Notes: generated from the sequence alone by a model not told the origin. Positions 16,401-24,891 are shown, numbered from the stretch's first letter. The stretch is 35,744 nt of DNA from an uncultured Acidobacteriota bacterium (GCA_937870635.1 CALMZP010000106.1:1-35744); one strand, 5' to 3'. Program-made: numbers and translations.

Positions 16401-17704
16401 CCTGTCCCGGCAAGAATCGCGTCCTTGTTCCAGCGATACGTGAGGCTCCCGGTCGCCGCCCCGCGCAACCCGGTGTTCTCCACACCCCAGTCGGAAAAGA
16501 GCTGCTCGATCGAGATCCCGTCGTAGCGGAGATCGACCGTCATCGGGTACGGCTCGGCGTACTGCGTCAGGCGGTAATCGGCGGAGATCGTGCCCCCGCC
16601 GTACCGCGCGCGCTCGACCTCGAGCAGGGTCCGCTCGCCGGTTACGTCGAGCGTGCCTTTCGCATCCGCGAGGTCGTAGGCATCCGCGGTGATCGCATTC
16701 GATACCCAGCCGCCCGTCAGACGAAAGTCGCCCGACCGGCCGCGGAGGTTCGTGTCGAGCGACAGCGTGCCGGCCAGAGTCTGGCTGACGCGAAAGACTT
16801 CGCGGACGCGCTCGAGCGAGATGTTCGATCGCACGCGCAGGTCATACACGGCCTCGGTCAGCGGATCGAGCTTGCCCGACACGAATGCTTCCACGCCCCG
16901 TCCGCGCAGCGCGATCGATTCGAGCAGGAGGACCCCTGGCGTGTAGCGGAAGCCGCCGCGAAGGTTCATCTCCACCGGTTCGTAGTCCTGGAGCCGGAAG
17001 ACGAACCGGGGGCTCTGCATGATGCCCGCGTAGAGGTTCTCGCGACTCGTGATCGTGAGGTCGGCGGCGATGGCACTTGCCTCCGCCGCGATGTCATGAC
17101 GGCGATCGAGAAACAGGAAGTTCCCGCCGCGAATGAACATGCGGTCGAACGCCATGCGATAGATCTCGTACCGCCGTCGGGGAGCGCGCGACCACTTCGG
17201 AAAGTTGTGCATGAGGGCGGCGCCCTGCGGGAAGACTTCGAAGTTGATTTTCGGGTTGATGATGTCGATGCGCGAGACGTCGAGCGTGCGTGTGCGCAGC
17301 GAGCCGATGCCGCCTGAGATTTCCACGCGGTCCACGTGTGCGAAGAAAGGACTCACGCCGCCGGGCGCATTGGCGACGCGCACATCGTGCAGAATGATTT
17401 TCGTCGGCTCGAACAGATTCGTGCGCTGGATCTGCACACGGCCGATCGTCACTTCGCGGCCGAGCCGCGCCTCGAGCGTCTGCTCGACGCGCCGGGCGAT
17501 GTAGTTCGTCGTGATCGTGGTCTGCAGTGCCCAGGGAGCGACGAACACGACCAGAATTCCGAGCGCGATGATGATGATGAAGAACATCATCATCAGGCGC
17601 AGGCACCCCCACATCGGGCCCTTCCGCTGACGCTCGCGCGCGGACCGGTGGTGCCCGGTCTCGTGCGGGAAAAGGGTGTCGCTCCTGATTGGCTGTTCTT
17701 CCAT
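10454..17704 (-). CDS. TamB-Omp85 (BamA/TamA) single-chain fusion, outer-membrane biogenesis
   Basis: A 2416-residue protein joining two normally separate parts of an outer-membrane assembly machine. A signal anchor (about 36-57) is followed by a very long repetitive beta-rich region of AsmA/TamB type (about 60-1430), whose C-terminal part matches the TamB/DUF490 domain (DPPASDITLFSLLGFGEL near 1290; VYNLDSHKSREVIEW). A short proline-containing linker (about 1433-1475) leads into seven POTRA-like repeats by my count (about 1475-2035, each with a GxxxxVxxVxxxGN-type junction). The Omp85 barrel (about 2040-2416) ends in NYSITLGYAF with terminal Phe. The frame is uninterrupted. Expected topology: inner-membrane anchor, periplasmic bridge, outer-membrane barrel. 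ATG 17704 lies 24 bases after the glycerate-kinase stop, suggesting an operon. Confidence 0.88.
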   Translation of the reverse strand: MEEQPIRSDTLFPHETGHHRSARERQRKGPMWGCLRLMMMFFIIIIALGILVVFVAPWALQTTITTNYIARRVEQTLEARLGREVTIGRVQIQRTNLFEPTKIILHDVRVANAPGGVSPFFAHVDRVEISGGIGSLRTRTLDVSRIDIINPKINFEVFPQGAALMHNFPKWSRAPRRRYEIYRMAFDRMFIRGGNFLFLDRRHDIAAEASAIAADLTITSRENLYAGIMQSPRFVFRLQDYEPVEMNLRGGFRYTPGVLLLESIALRGRGVEAFVSGKLDPLTEAVYDLRVRSNISLERVREVFRVSQTLAGTLSLDTNLRGRSGDFRLTGGWVSNAITADAYDLADAKGTLDVTGERTLLEVERARYGGGTISADYRLTQYAEPYPMTVDLRYDGISIEQLFSDWGVENTGLRGAATGSLTYRWNKDAILAGTGRGSARLSRNAVAFSKARYPIALAGTTDFELNDGVVLFRNAQLETPGSRIALDGSLRIEGVVTDLRVRINSDDFSELDRAAYNFAHSAGKRDFELLGLGGSGEITGTVRGPIEAPRVVARIAGRGTKYNDILLGASDIELRYDGPRSVLTFDRAVFTDAAGRLALKGTIAFPDRGPGPRFDLAVEAAGYPVDRAIKAVDLDFTVGGGAATGSLVVTGTPESGTVRFANLLIRREDSDLRLNGDIAWLPGEGNVRFNLDIAAREFPVADILAFLDLGTLPVTGQLTGTLHIEGPKTALEGAGSITVRRGTIFGEPVDVASADIVFDRGRMRATAVSISAPAGQITGEAEYDFATERFTYTIASSSIDLSRLKVLESVQSLFGGRLAITSSGAGTMDNPELVVEARLLDAAFQGLDLPEGASPPTFYLAIRGGRLIVRGSLADILTIEGDGIVGEGLTVDGNVRITVTDIARLVALSPNTASLPAAGNAVIDLKLGGRLSPFDQLVVEATVPTLDFRFSGEQFTPRESLRLTLREGHLSFDQFELLHTDSSFAVTGTAEVMGDRRLVIDVSGSVAAALLQLFMPDVRADGRLIVTAGIRGTMAKPLIKGTGDLVDAQVKFAGFPQLIDEINGRLEFDENLVKIESLRATLGGGTVVAGGTIVLDGLTPQSVSLRLVGENVALRYYEGLTIQGGFDLRVAGDAERSVVQGDVSVTRAVYSRDFDLQQSILNVVLSRRGLVPVVAADWQERVQLRIHIDAPGTLAVRNNIAEATGSADLDVMGTLANPVILGTVELDEGGKVTFQGIDYRLVRGTINFQNPFRIDPYFDVTFEGRVSGNLSELESGPIDLTVNITGTLDRISPSITSDPPASDITLFSLLGFGELTRRGSGGGVSSANAAVLGQSLVAQSLISALGARILPFADSFTYDPGLLDTGSGAGPKVTFEKRVRDDLRLLVVYNLDSHKSREVIEWQVTRDWTLQITRDESESEYRAEGRFRRRYRGHWTWGRRGRGEDFFPMESVADSLADIEIAPLPPPTRVASVPPNTIASEIDIRADGTFDTAALREHISLQPGQPVTRRALQSSIKALYGTGNFRDIRVESEPAADGGVNLTFALSVNYRIGSIGLEGVGGGNRRRAERRMGVRVGEVLSLNEVDDTAVAIQEELRLYGYLEAVVDPETRFTRERNLADVVFHVTLGPEAKVGSLDVVGDLAPFTEAEIIKEMRQKPGRSYRLPDAREDVNRIRRFLFGRSHRRAEVALVSNTYDAETDTVALQYRVDAGPLVKIEVAGVPRRAVRRQLPFRDRDEEYSEDAIQQSAESMVEAYQERGYYNVTVDTESTRDNGTWTTTFHVAPGLRYRLTDVTFTGNTKVSDDELEGLVATTPSGGIRRLLARLFRRPTGITREQLSEDRDAIESQYRLEGFTQAAVGTPVVTTRADGTMVVDFPIVEGPQTLVTAVEVEGTEQVGRDDLPSFQLQPGEPLNPQLLRDDIVALQTFYANRGNAEVQITSREDITEDRTAARVTYVVAEGPRIDVGDVIVRGNAYTNSEVVLRTADLDEGEPFTYTSILEAQQNLYRLGTFQRVDVQPDATGTSVDERNVVISVEEGRNLTVSGSAGARFDSSSDESDDEDKRSRIAPRLAAAAAHRNLFGTGRFLGVEAVWSEDEQEAFITYREPFLGRYDVPVQFNLFQTDDGTVKERVVRQRGASIEASKIARARTRWSLQYQYKISECVQGALCERAGQIFVPGLDPSLLDIEISSITPTFFWDRRDDIIDPHRGFFTSASVEYAFPLFSAETNFTKEFLQGAWYIPVSTRSVIALSGRMGWIQPLRKDDPTTPLDESRFVPVAERFTAGGDTSHRAYPLDLLGTLCEGEADPEPGCESTLFNLAREGDKYRLAPLGGNSLLIMNAEYRFPIFGTLGGAVFADIGNVFSSPTIQFDDLRLGVGAGIRYLSPVGPLRIDIGWPLDRRPYDRTFNYSITLGYAF

Positions 17705-17728
17705 GCCTCGGGCAACCGGCAGTGCTTG

Positions 17729-18793
17729 CTAGGTACGAGCCACTAAGTACAAGTCCCGCAAGTTGTTGCCCGTCGGCGGAATGATAATCGGTCGGCCGAT
17801 TATGGAGGCTGTCCTCAGGGAGTCGGATGTCCGCAGGGCTTCCTCCGCGTCCGCCCGGTCGAATGAGGCGGGACAGTCGATTCGGAAACCGGCCGTGCCG
17901 CTGTTCCCGTCCACGCCGTCCGAGCTCCCGAACAGTGCTGTGAACTTGTGGCCGCGCGCTTCCAGTGCAAAACGAACGGCGAGCTCAGAACACCGTCCGC
18001 CCCGTCCCGGACCGCGGACGACGACGGTCGGCTCACCGCCGGCGATGAGTACCTCGTCATGTTGCAGAAGTGCGGCGCGATGTGCGAGATCTCGCGCTGC
18101 AACGGCCACGTCGGTCTCGATCTGATCAGGCCATTGAACAGCGCGGCCGTCATGCGCGGCGACGAGCGACGCGGCGACCGCGGTCAGAGTGTTGTTGTCG
18201 GCAATGAGAATCGGTGGTGACGATTTCGAGATCGACGGGCCCGAAGCGACCGACGCAAGATCGCCGGTCGAGACATCCGAGTAGACGAGCGTGACGTGGC
18301 GGCCGCGCACTCGTTCGGCGAGGCGGCCGCCTTTGATCGCAGACATGCGTTTGCGCGTGACGTTGATCGCGGCGATCCCGAGTCCCGATGCAACGAGCCG
18401 TGCGTTCTCCTGCGCGACTTCCTCTTCGGTCCATGGTGCGAGCGGAACCTCCACGCACGCGGAGCCGCCACCGCTGATGAGAAACGTGACGTCGTCGTGC
18501 GCGTCGATGAAGCGGAGCAGCTCTTCGCCGGCTCGGAAGCTCGATGGATTCATCTGAGGATGCCCGCCCTGCATGACGAGAGCAGGAGTGCGAGGCAGCG
18601 GATAACCCGCCGGCACCGCGACGAACGCGTTCTCGACACGACGCTCCGCCGCAAAGCCATCGAGTAGTGACGCGGCGCACTTTCCGATGGCCACGACATT
18701 TCGCGGGAGATCCGGCGTAACGAACTGCCTGATCAGCACATCGGGCGCACAGCGCCGCAGGGCCTCTGCATAGATGAGTTCCAGATCGAGCAC
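17729..18793 (-). CDS. Glycerate 2-kinase-like protein (DUF4147/MOFRL family)
   Basis: A 354-residue member of the class II glycerate kinase family, predicted to phosphorylate D-glycerate with ATP. Features: an N-terminal VAIGKCAASLLDG segment, the glycine-rich FLISGGGSACVEVP loop, KGGRLAERVRGR, then the MOFRL part GGEPTVVVRGPGRGGRCSEL and FGSSDGVDGNSGTAGF. It is shorter than the usual ~420-440 residues, mainly at the N-terminus and between domains, so the exact substrate is uncertain. The start is GTG 18793; a GATAAT-like -10 (18800-18805, minus strand) lies only 6 bases before it, which would give a nearly leaderless message. It precedes the TamB-Omp85 gene by 24 bases. Confidence 0.8.
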   Translation of the reverse strand: MLDLELIYAEALRRCAPDVLIRQFVTPDLPRNVVAIGKCAASLLDGFAAERRVENAFVAVPAGYPLPRTPALVMQGGHPQMNPSSFRAGEELLRFIDAHDDVTFLISGGGSACVEVPLAPWTEEEVAQENARLVASGLGIAAINVTRKRMSAIKGGRLAERVRGRHVTLVYSDVSTGDLASVASGPSISKSSPPILIADNNTLTAVAASLVAAHDGRAVQWPDQIETDVAVAARDLAHRAALLQHDEVLIAGGEPTVVVRGPGRGGRCSELAVRFALEARGHKFTALFGSSDGVDGNSGTAGFRIDCPASFDRADAEEALRTSDSLRTASIIGRPIIIPPTGNNLRDLYLVART

Positions 18794-18816
18794 GGGCGGA
18801 TTATCCTTGTTCCAAC

Positions 18817-20049
18817 GTGTCCACTCCCATCAGGCTGCGAACCCGCGTTCTTCTGATGACGCTGGGATTCGCGTTCTCGCTCCTTGCGATCACCTTTGGC
18901 CTGAGCATGAAAGCGCAACGCGCGCAGGAACGCTGGGCGCGGATCGTCGGTGTGGAGACGGAAGCGGTGGCGGCGATGGAGGAACTGATCCGCGCCCATA
19001 ACGCTTACCGCAGACAGACGCCTCTCGGCGACGCGCGGGCTGCTGAAAAGTATCGTGCCGTCGAGCAGATCCTCGAACGGCCCGCGCTGATGAATCAGGA
19101 GTCCGCGGTCCTGCGCGAACGCGTGCAGGCGTTTTCGCGCCGCGTGCAGGCGATCGACGTCCGCCTCCGCCGCGTTCCACGCGACATGGTCGTGAGTGAG
19201 CTCAACGCGGCGTCGAACCGCGTCGTGAACGAGGCGCGCCGGTTGATCGAATGGCGCAAGCAGGAGATTGCCCGGCAGCTTCCGCAGCTGGAGCGCGATA
19301 CCCGGTCGATGATGGTCGCCGGCCTGGCCATCGCATGGATGATCATCCTCATGGCGGGAGTGGCGGTGAAGATCGCCTACCAGCGCGTGGTGCGTCCGAT
19401 GGAGCTGCTGGCGGAAGCGGCGGTGAAGATCGGCGCCGCCGGAAACGTGGACAGCGACAGGTTTCCGATGAACGGCGATTACGAGATCGCCAGGCTTTCC
19501 GGCGCGCTCAAGGACATGGCGAAGAAGCTCGCCGACCGCGCGAGAATCGACGATCTCACAGGGCTGCCGAACTTCCGCGCGTTCCGCGAGCACATCGAAG
19601 AGGAGATCCAGCGGTCCATCCGATTCGAGTACGAGGTCGGGATCCTCGTTCTCGATCTCGATCGCTTCAAACAGTACAACGACAAGTTCGGACATCTTGC
19701 CGGCAACGAGGCGCTGCAGCGCGTCGCCCAGGCCATCCGCGAGGCGGTCCGCCGGGTCGATTTTCCCGCGCGATACGGCGGCGAAGAATTTGCGGTCGTC
19801 GCGCCACGGATCGACACGGGCACGCTCGAGCTGGTCGCCGAACGGATCCGGGCGATGGTCGAAGCGCTTCCCGCTCCCGAAGGCGGCGCGCAGGTGACGT
19901 TGAGCGTCGGTGCGGCGATCTATCCCGCGGACGGTGCGAACGCCGAGGCGCTGTTTCAGGTCGCCGACGAACGCCTGTACCGCGCGAAACGCGAAGGACG
20001 CAACCGCGTGGTGGTCAGCTCTCCTCGAGCCGCGAAATCAGCCGGTTGA
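18817..20049 (+). CDS. Membrane diguanylate cyclase (GGDEF) with periplasmic helical sensor and HAMP
   Basis: A 410-residue sensor diguanylate cyclase that makes c-di-GMP from GTP. TM1 is about 9-30. A charged helical extracytoplasmic region (about 31-163) resembles a four-helix-bundle sensor; TM2 (about 166-188) leads into a HAMP-like linker (about 190-240). The GGDEF domain (about 240-400) has DDLTGLPNFRAF, DLDRFKQYND and the intact active site YGGEEF. RRVD just upstream fits an RxxD inhibitory I-site. The start is GTG 18817, 23 bases from the divergent glycerate-kinase start. The 3' end overlaps the MarR gene tail-to-tail by 35 bases. The signal sensed is unknown. Confidence 0.9.
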   Translation: MSTPIRLRTRVLLMTLGFAFSLLAITFGLSMKAQRAQERWARIVGVETEAVAAMEELIRAHNAYRRQTPLGDARAAEKYRAVEQILERPALMNQESAVLRERVQAFSRRVQAIDVRLRRVPRDMVVSELNAASNRVVNEARRLIEWRKQEIARQLPQLERDTRSMMVAGLAIAWMIILMAGVAVKIAYQRVVRPMELLAEAAVKIGAAGNVDSDRFPMNGDYEIARLSGALKDMAKKLADRARIDDLTGLPNFRAFREHIEEEIQRSIRFEYEVGILVLDLDRFKQYNDKFGHLAGNEALQRVAQAIREAVRRVDFPARYGGEEFAVVAPRIDTGTLELVAERIRAMVEALPAPEGGAQVTLSVGAAIYPADGANAEALFQVADERLYRAKREGRNRVVVSSPRAAKSAG

Positions 20050-20434
20050 TCGCCCGCTCGAGCTGCTCGATCTCGCGATCGGTGCCGAGCGCGCGCAGCC
20101 ACTGCTCATAGGGCTGCCTGAATTTGTCCAGCGCGACGCGGCCGCGGCGGCTCAGTTTCAAACGCGATGAACGGAGATCCGTCGGATCTTCTTCGCGCTC
20201 GATGAGTCCGATCTGTTCGAGCCGATCGACCATGCCGGTCATGTTCTGCTTGGTCACGGCGAGCTTCCTTGCCAGAGCCGCCAGCGAGAAAGCCTCCTTC
20301 GACGCTCCAATGGCCAGCAGGACCCCCCACTGCTGCGGTGTGATGCCCGCCTTGTCGAAAAGCGGCGCCAGCCGGCGGTTCAGCAGATTCGCGAGTTGCG
20401 CGACCCCGGCCACGAGGTCCCGGTCGTCCGGCAT
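20015..20434 (-). CDS. MarR-family transcriptional regulator
   Basis: A 139-residue winged-helix regulator of MarR type, a dimer that usually represses its own gene. Visible: GITPQQWGVLLAIG, the recognition-helix region LARKLAVTKQNMTGMVDRLE and the wing IEREEDPTDLRSSRLKLSRRG. The ATG at 20434 gives a normal length. The frame stays open upstream to 20596 but there only translates copies of the dispersed repeat, so the longer form is rejected. A perfect 16-base palindrome abuts this ATG. There is no Shine-Dalgarno, and a TATATT in the palindrome could act as the -10 of a leaderless message. The ligand and other targets are unknown; neighbours give no strong hint. Confidence 0.9.
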   Translation of the reverse strand: MPDDRDLVAGVAQLANLLNRRLAPLFDKAGITPQQWGVLLAIGASKEAFSLAALARKLAVTKQNMTGMVDRLEQIGLIEREEDPTDLRSSRLKLSRRGRVALDKFRQPYEQWLRALGTDREIEQLERAINRLISRLEES

Positions 20435-20450
20435 GGTCAATATATTGACC
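20435..20450. promoter_or_regulatory. Perfect palindrome, likely MarR operator overlapping its -10 box
   Basis: GGTCAATATATTGACC is its own reverse complement and touches the MarR start codon. MarR proteins typically bind palindromes of this size. On the minus strand TATATT lies 4 bases before the ATG, where it could be the -10 element, so bound repressor would block both polymerase and start. Autoregulation is inferred from position and symmetry. Confidence 0.75.
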
Positions 20451-20513
20451 GAAAGGGACGCCGGTGTCGACTGCGCGGCTGGAGACGCTGGCGAAAACGC
20501 CGGCTGCGGCAGC

Positions 20514-20726
20514 ATCCCGAGCGAAGCGAGGGATCTCCGGTAACACCGGCAGGTCAAGTCCTTATCCCGAGCGAAGCGAGGGATCTTCGGTAACACCGGC
20601 AGGTCTGGAGTTCAAGATGAGGCGCGATGCGAAAAACCTCGCGGGCGCGATCGCCCGCGGCTCCACTCTTTGCTTGTGGGCCATTCCGTCTCGGTGGTAC
20701 CGGAGATCCCTCGCTTCGCTCGGGAT
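20514..20726. repeat. Foldback of ~40-base dispersed element (three copies) around a GC-rich element
   Basis: Two forward copies (20514-20553 and 20564-20603, nearly identical and ending AACACCGGCAGG), an inverted GC-rich element (20637-20664) and one inverted copy of the 40-base element (20691-20726). Together with the operator this fills the gap 20435-20737 between the enolase stop and the MarR start. No gene is present; frames crossing it read repeat sequence. Confidence 0.9.
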
Positions 20727-20737
20727 AAACTTCTTTT

Positions 20738-22051
<1,314 letters not shown>

Positions 22052-22059
22052 TCACTCAC

Positions 22060-22135
22060 CCTGAGCCGCGGAGACGGCGAAGGGTCTCAAGTTGCGTAAC
22101 CTGAGATCCTTCGCCGCGCTCTGCCGGCTCAGGAT
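22060..22135. repeat. Imperfect inverted repeat between rhodanese and enolase genes
   Basis: CCTGAGCCG with GGCGAAGGGTCTCA on the left pairs with TGAGATCCTTCGCCG and CGGCTCAGG on the right, giving long imperfect arms around a short centre near 22090. It fills most of the 135-base gap. It could be a terminator-like or 3'-UTR structure for the upstream gene, or another dispersed element; no second copy was found in this window. Confidence 0.7.
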
Positions 22136-22147
22136 GACGGTTGACGC

Positions 22148-22612
22148 CTACTTCGACTTTTCGATGGGCAGGCCGAGGGCGATCCATTCGTCCCATCCGC
22201 CGCTGAGAGCGGCGGCGTTCTTCCACCCGGCGCTCCGAAGATTCACGACGGCGACGGCAGCCGTGTGCTCCTTCACGCACGCGCAGTAGGTGATGACCAT
22301 TTTGCCCGCAGGAAGTTCCCGGATGCGCGACATCAGCTGGCTGTTCGGAACGCTCAGCGCGCCTTTGATGTGCCCTCTGTCGTACGACATTCTGGAGCGG
22401 ACGTCGACGTAGACGGCCTTGTTCTCGCGGATGAGTTTGATCGCCTCTTCGCGGGTGATGCGCGGCGCGGCGGCGATGGCGGGATCGACGCCCTGCTGGG
22501 TGGTGATCTGAACCGGCGAGCCCGAATTCGACTTCGGCGGCAGATACTGGGCGGTTGCCGCGGCTGCGGCGAAGAGGGCGAAAACTGAAGCGATGACTGC
22601 TGACTTGCGCAT
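22148..22612 (-). CDS. Secreted rhodanese-domain protein
   Basis: A 154-residue protein with a Sec signal peptide (basic MRKS, hydrophobic VIASVFALFAAAAA, likely cleavage after TAQ or nearby) and one rhodanese domain (about 50-150). The active-site loop carries C110 and C112 in TYCACVKEHTA, and DVRSRMSYDRGHIKGALSVP is the typical upstream CDC25/rhodanese segment. It would act in the periplasm, perhaps in sulfur transfer or thiol chemistry; the substrate is unknown. The ATG at 22612 has AGGAGA about 12 bases upstream, a weak spacing. It lies 26 bases behind lepB on the same strand, so the two are probably co-transcribed. Confidence 0.88.
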   Translation of the reverse strand: MRKSAVIASVFALFAAAAATAQYLPPKSNSGSPVQITTQQGVDPAIAAAPRITREEAIKLIRENKAVYVDVRSRMSYDRGHIKGALSVPNSQLMSRIRELPAGKMVITYCACVKEHTAAVAVVNLRSAGWKNAAALSGGWDEWIALGLPIEKSK

Positions 22613-22638
22613 GCGGGAAACGATCTCCTGAGATGGAT

Positions 22639-23301
22639 TTAGTCGAGCTTCTTGAAGAAGCGGTTCAGCCGCGGTGTCCAGTGGTTGGCGCGATCGAGGG
22701 AGAACGCTACCGCGGTAGCCTCGCCGACGATCTGCTTCCGGCTGATGAACCCGATGAAGCGGCTATCGTTGCTGTTGTCGCGATTGTCGCCCAGAACGAA
22801 GTAATGGTGCTCCGGCACGGTCATCGGTGCGAACGAGCGGACGGCCGGAACCTGCGGGGTGAGCATGACTTTGTGGGAACGGTCGCCGAGGACTTCACTG
22901 GCGACGAAGGTCAGTCCCTGCTCGGGGTCGTCGGTGGACGTGAGCGGTGACCACTGAACGGGCTTCGAATTGATGAAGAGCTGGTTCTCGGCCATGGCCA
23001 CGATGTCGCCCGGAATCGCCACGACGCGTTTCACGAGCCGGGTGCCGTCAACGGGCGAGAAGAGGACGACGATGTCGCCGCGGTCGGGATCGTCCCACTT
23101 GAAGAGACTGATGGTGGTGAAGGGGACTTTCAGGTCGTAGGCGAGCTTGTTGACGACCACCCGGTCGCCAATTTCGATGGTCGGCTTCATCGATCCGGTG
23201 GGCACGTCGTTCCAGTCGGCCAGGGCCGACCGGAGAGAGCTCACCACCAGAAGCATCAGGAGAAAGATCCTGATCTCATTGAAAATCTTCTTCTTGTTCA
23301 T
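22639..23301 (-). CDS. lepB: Signal peptidase I
   Basis: A membrane serine protease that removes Sec/Tat signal peptides. The 220 residues begin with a single TM anchor (about 10-28). The catalytic Ser is S37 in VPTGSMKPTIEIGDRVVVNK and the general-base Lys is K91 in RLVKRVVAIPGD. The downstream box VLGDNRDNSNDSRFIGFI is complete. Only one membrane anchor precedes the catalytic region, as in many non-enteric LepB proteins. It is divergent from the AAA+ gene (81 bases between starts, no convincing promoter boxes seen) and 26 bases ahead of the rhodanese gene. Confidence 0.95.
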   Translation of the reverse strand: MNKKKIFNEIRIFLLMLLVVSSLRSALADWNDVPTGSMKPTIEIGDRVVVNKLAYDLKVPFTTISLFKWDDPDRGDIVVLFSPVDGTRLVKRVVAIPGDIVAMAENQLFINSKPVQWSPLTSTDDPEQGLTFVASEVLGDRSHKVMLTPQVPAVRSFAPMTVPEHHYFVLGDNRDNSNDSRFIGFISRKQIVGEATAVAFSLDRANHWTPRLNRFFKKLD

Positions 23302-23382
23302 GGCTGGGGCCGTGACATTTGTACGTTCGACAGGGGTGAACGTTTCGACGGGGCGGCATTAGTCCCGTTAGACTTCCGGGAC

Positions 23383-24891
23383 ATGTCCCGCCAGACGTCG
23401 GTCCACGATCTCGAGCGGCTGGTCCAGTCGTTTCACAACCTGATCGCCGTCGAGACGGTGGAGGAGGAACGGGTCCGGTCGATCCTCATGGAGGTGGCCA
23501 CCCGGCTGAACGTCCCCCTCTACGAATGGTCGCTCCATGCCGGGCTCAACCGGCGGATCACCGGGGCGCTCGAAGGGACTCGAGATCCGCTGTCCATGCT
23601 GCAGAAGATCGAGGAGATTCACGACGGCGAAGCCATCTATCTGCTGAAAGACTTCGCTCCGCATCTCGCGAACGCAAACGTTTCACGCATCCTCCGCGAG
23701 ATCGTGACCGGGACCCGCACGGCACGTGCGGCCGTGGTCATCACGGGGGAGCCGATCGAACTGCCGCGCGAGCTGGAAAGTCTCGCCGTCCGATTCGAGC
23801 TGGTGCTGCCCGACCAGAACGAGATCCGCGAGATCATCCGGCAGGTCGTCGACTCGATCAGCAAGCAGAGGCGGATCAACGTCAATCTCACTCGCGACGA
23901 TGCGCAGCGCCTCGTCCGCTCGCTCTCCGGGCTGACTCTCGATCAGGTGCGCCGCGTCGTGGCGCAGGCGATCGTCGCCGACGGCGCCCTCTCCGTTGAT
24001 GACATCGATCGCGTCATCCGATGGAAGGGGGAGATCATCGGGCACGGCGGTCTCCTGGAGTTCTTTCCCGTCGAAGCGAACTCGTTTGAGCTCGGCGGCT
24101 TCCCGAGGCTCAAGCAGTGGCTCGACCATGCGCGTGTCGGCTTCACGAAAGAAGCGCGCGCGTTGAACCTTCACCCGCCGAAGGGCGTGCTGTTCGTAGG
24201 CGTGCAGGGCTGCGGAAAATCACTGGCCGCGAAATTCATCGCGAGGGAGTGGAAGATGCCGCTCCTGAAGCTCGACGCCGGCCGGCTTTACGACAAGTAC
24301 GTCGGCGAATCTGAGAAGAACTTCCGGCGCGCAACGGTGGTTGCCGAAGCGATGGCGCCGGTCGTCCTCTGGATCGACGAGCTGGAGAAAGCGTTCGCGC
24401 AGGGCGGGAGCGGCGAAGCCGACGGCGGTCTGTCCCAGCGACTCTTCGGTGCATTGCTCACCTGGCTGCAGGAAAAGAAGGAAGACGTGTTCGTGGTGGG
24501 CTCGGCCAACGACCTCTCCAAACTGCCGCCGGAGTTTCTGAGGAAGGGCCGGTTCGACGAGATCTTCTTCGTCGACCTCCCCGACGCTGAAGAGAGGAAG
24601 TCGATCTTCTCCATTCACCTCAAGCTTCGAAAGCAGGATCCCGCGCAGTTCGATCTCCCACGGCTCGTCGCTGCGACGGAGGGCTTCAGCGGCGCCGAGA
24701 TCGAGCAGGTCGTCATCGCCGCGCTGTATCGTGCGCTGCACGCAAAGTCACGGCTGCTCACCGACGGAATCGTCGATGCCGCGAAGTCGACCGTGCCGTT
24801 GTCGGTGACGCGGCGGGAGGACATCGAGCGTCTCCGCGCGGTCGCGGCCGGGCGCTTTACGCCCGTCCATCTCCCTGCCACCCGCGCGTGA
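23383..24891 (+). CDS. Ycf46-like AAA+ ATPase
   Basis: A 502-residue AAA+ protein resembling the cyanobacterial/plastid Ycf46 family, whose function is poorly defined. The N-terminal half (about 1-240) is the family-specific degenerate ATPase-like part (VPLYEWSLHAGLNRRITGAL, then IVTGTRTARAAVVITGEPIE). The C-terminal half is a working AAA+ module: Walker A GVQGCGKS with K279 and S280, Walker B VVLWIDELEK with D332 and E333, sensor region VVGSANDLSKLPPEFLRKG and an arginine-finger segment RKGRFDE near 387-393. A helical lid follows. It is cytoplasmic and stands alone between the divergent lepB and the convergent folE. Confidence 0.87.
   Translation: MSRQTSVHDLERLVQSFHNLIAVETVEEERVRSILMEVATRLNVPLYEWSLHAGLNRRITGALEGTRDPLSMLQKIEEIHDGEAIYLLKDFAPHLANANVSRILREIVTGTRTARAAVVITGEPIELPRELESLAVRFELVLPDQNEIREIIRQVVDSISKQRRINVNLTRDDAQRLVRSLSGLTLDQVRRVVAQAIVADGALSVDDIDRVIRWKGEIIGHGGLLEFFPVEANSFELGGFPRLKQWLDHARVGFTKEARALNLHPPKGVLFVGVQGCGKSLAAKFIAREWKMPLLKLDAGRLYDKYVGESEKNFRRATVVAEAMAPVVLWIDELEKAFAQGGSGEADGGLSQRLFGALLTWLQEKKEDVFVVGSANDLSKLPPEFLRKGRFDEIFFVDLPDAEERKSIFSIHLKLRKQDPAQFDLPRLVAATEGFSGAEIEQVVIAALYRALHAKSRLLTDGIVDAAKSTVPLSVTRREDIERLRAVAAGRFTPVHLPATRA

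Noticed and set aside
15536-17317. 593-residue plus-strand frame opposite the TamB part
   Set aside because: Same shadow composition and no recognisable domain.
20435-20596. Extended N-terminus of the MarR frame
   Set aside because: It encodes only copies of the dispersed element and crosses the palindromic operator.
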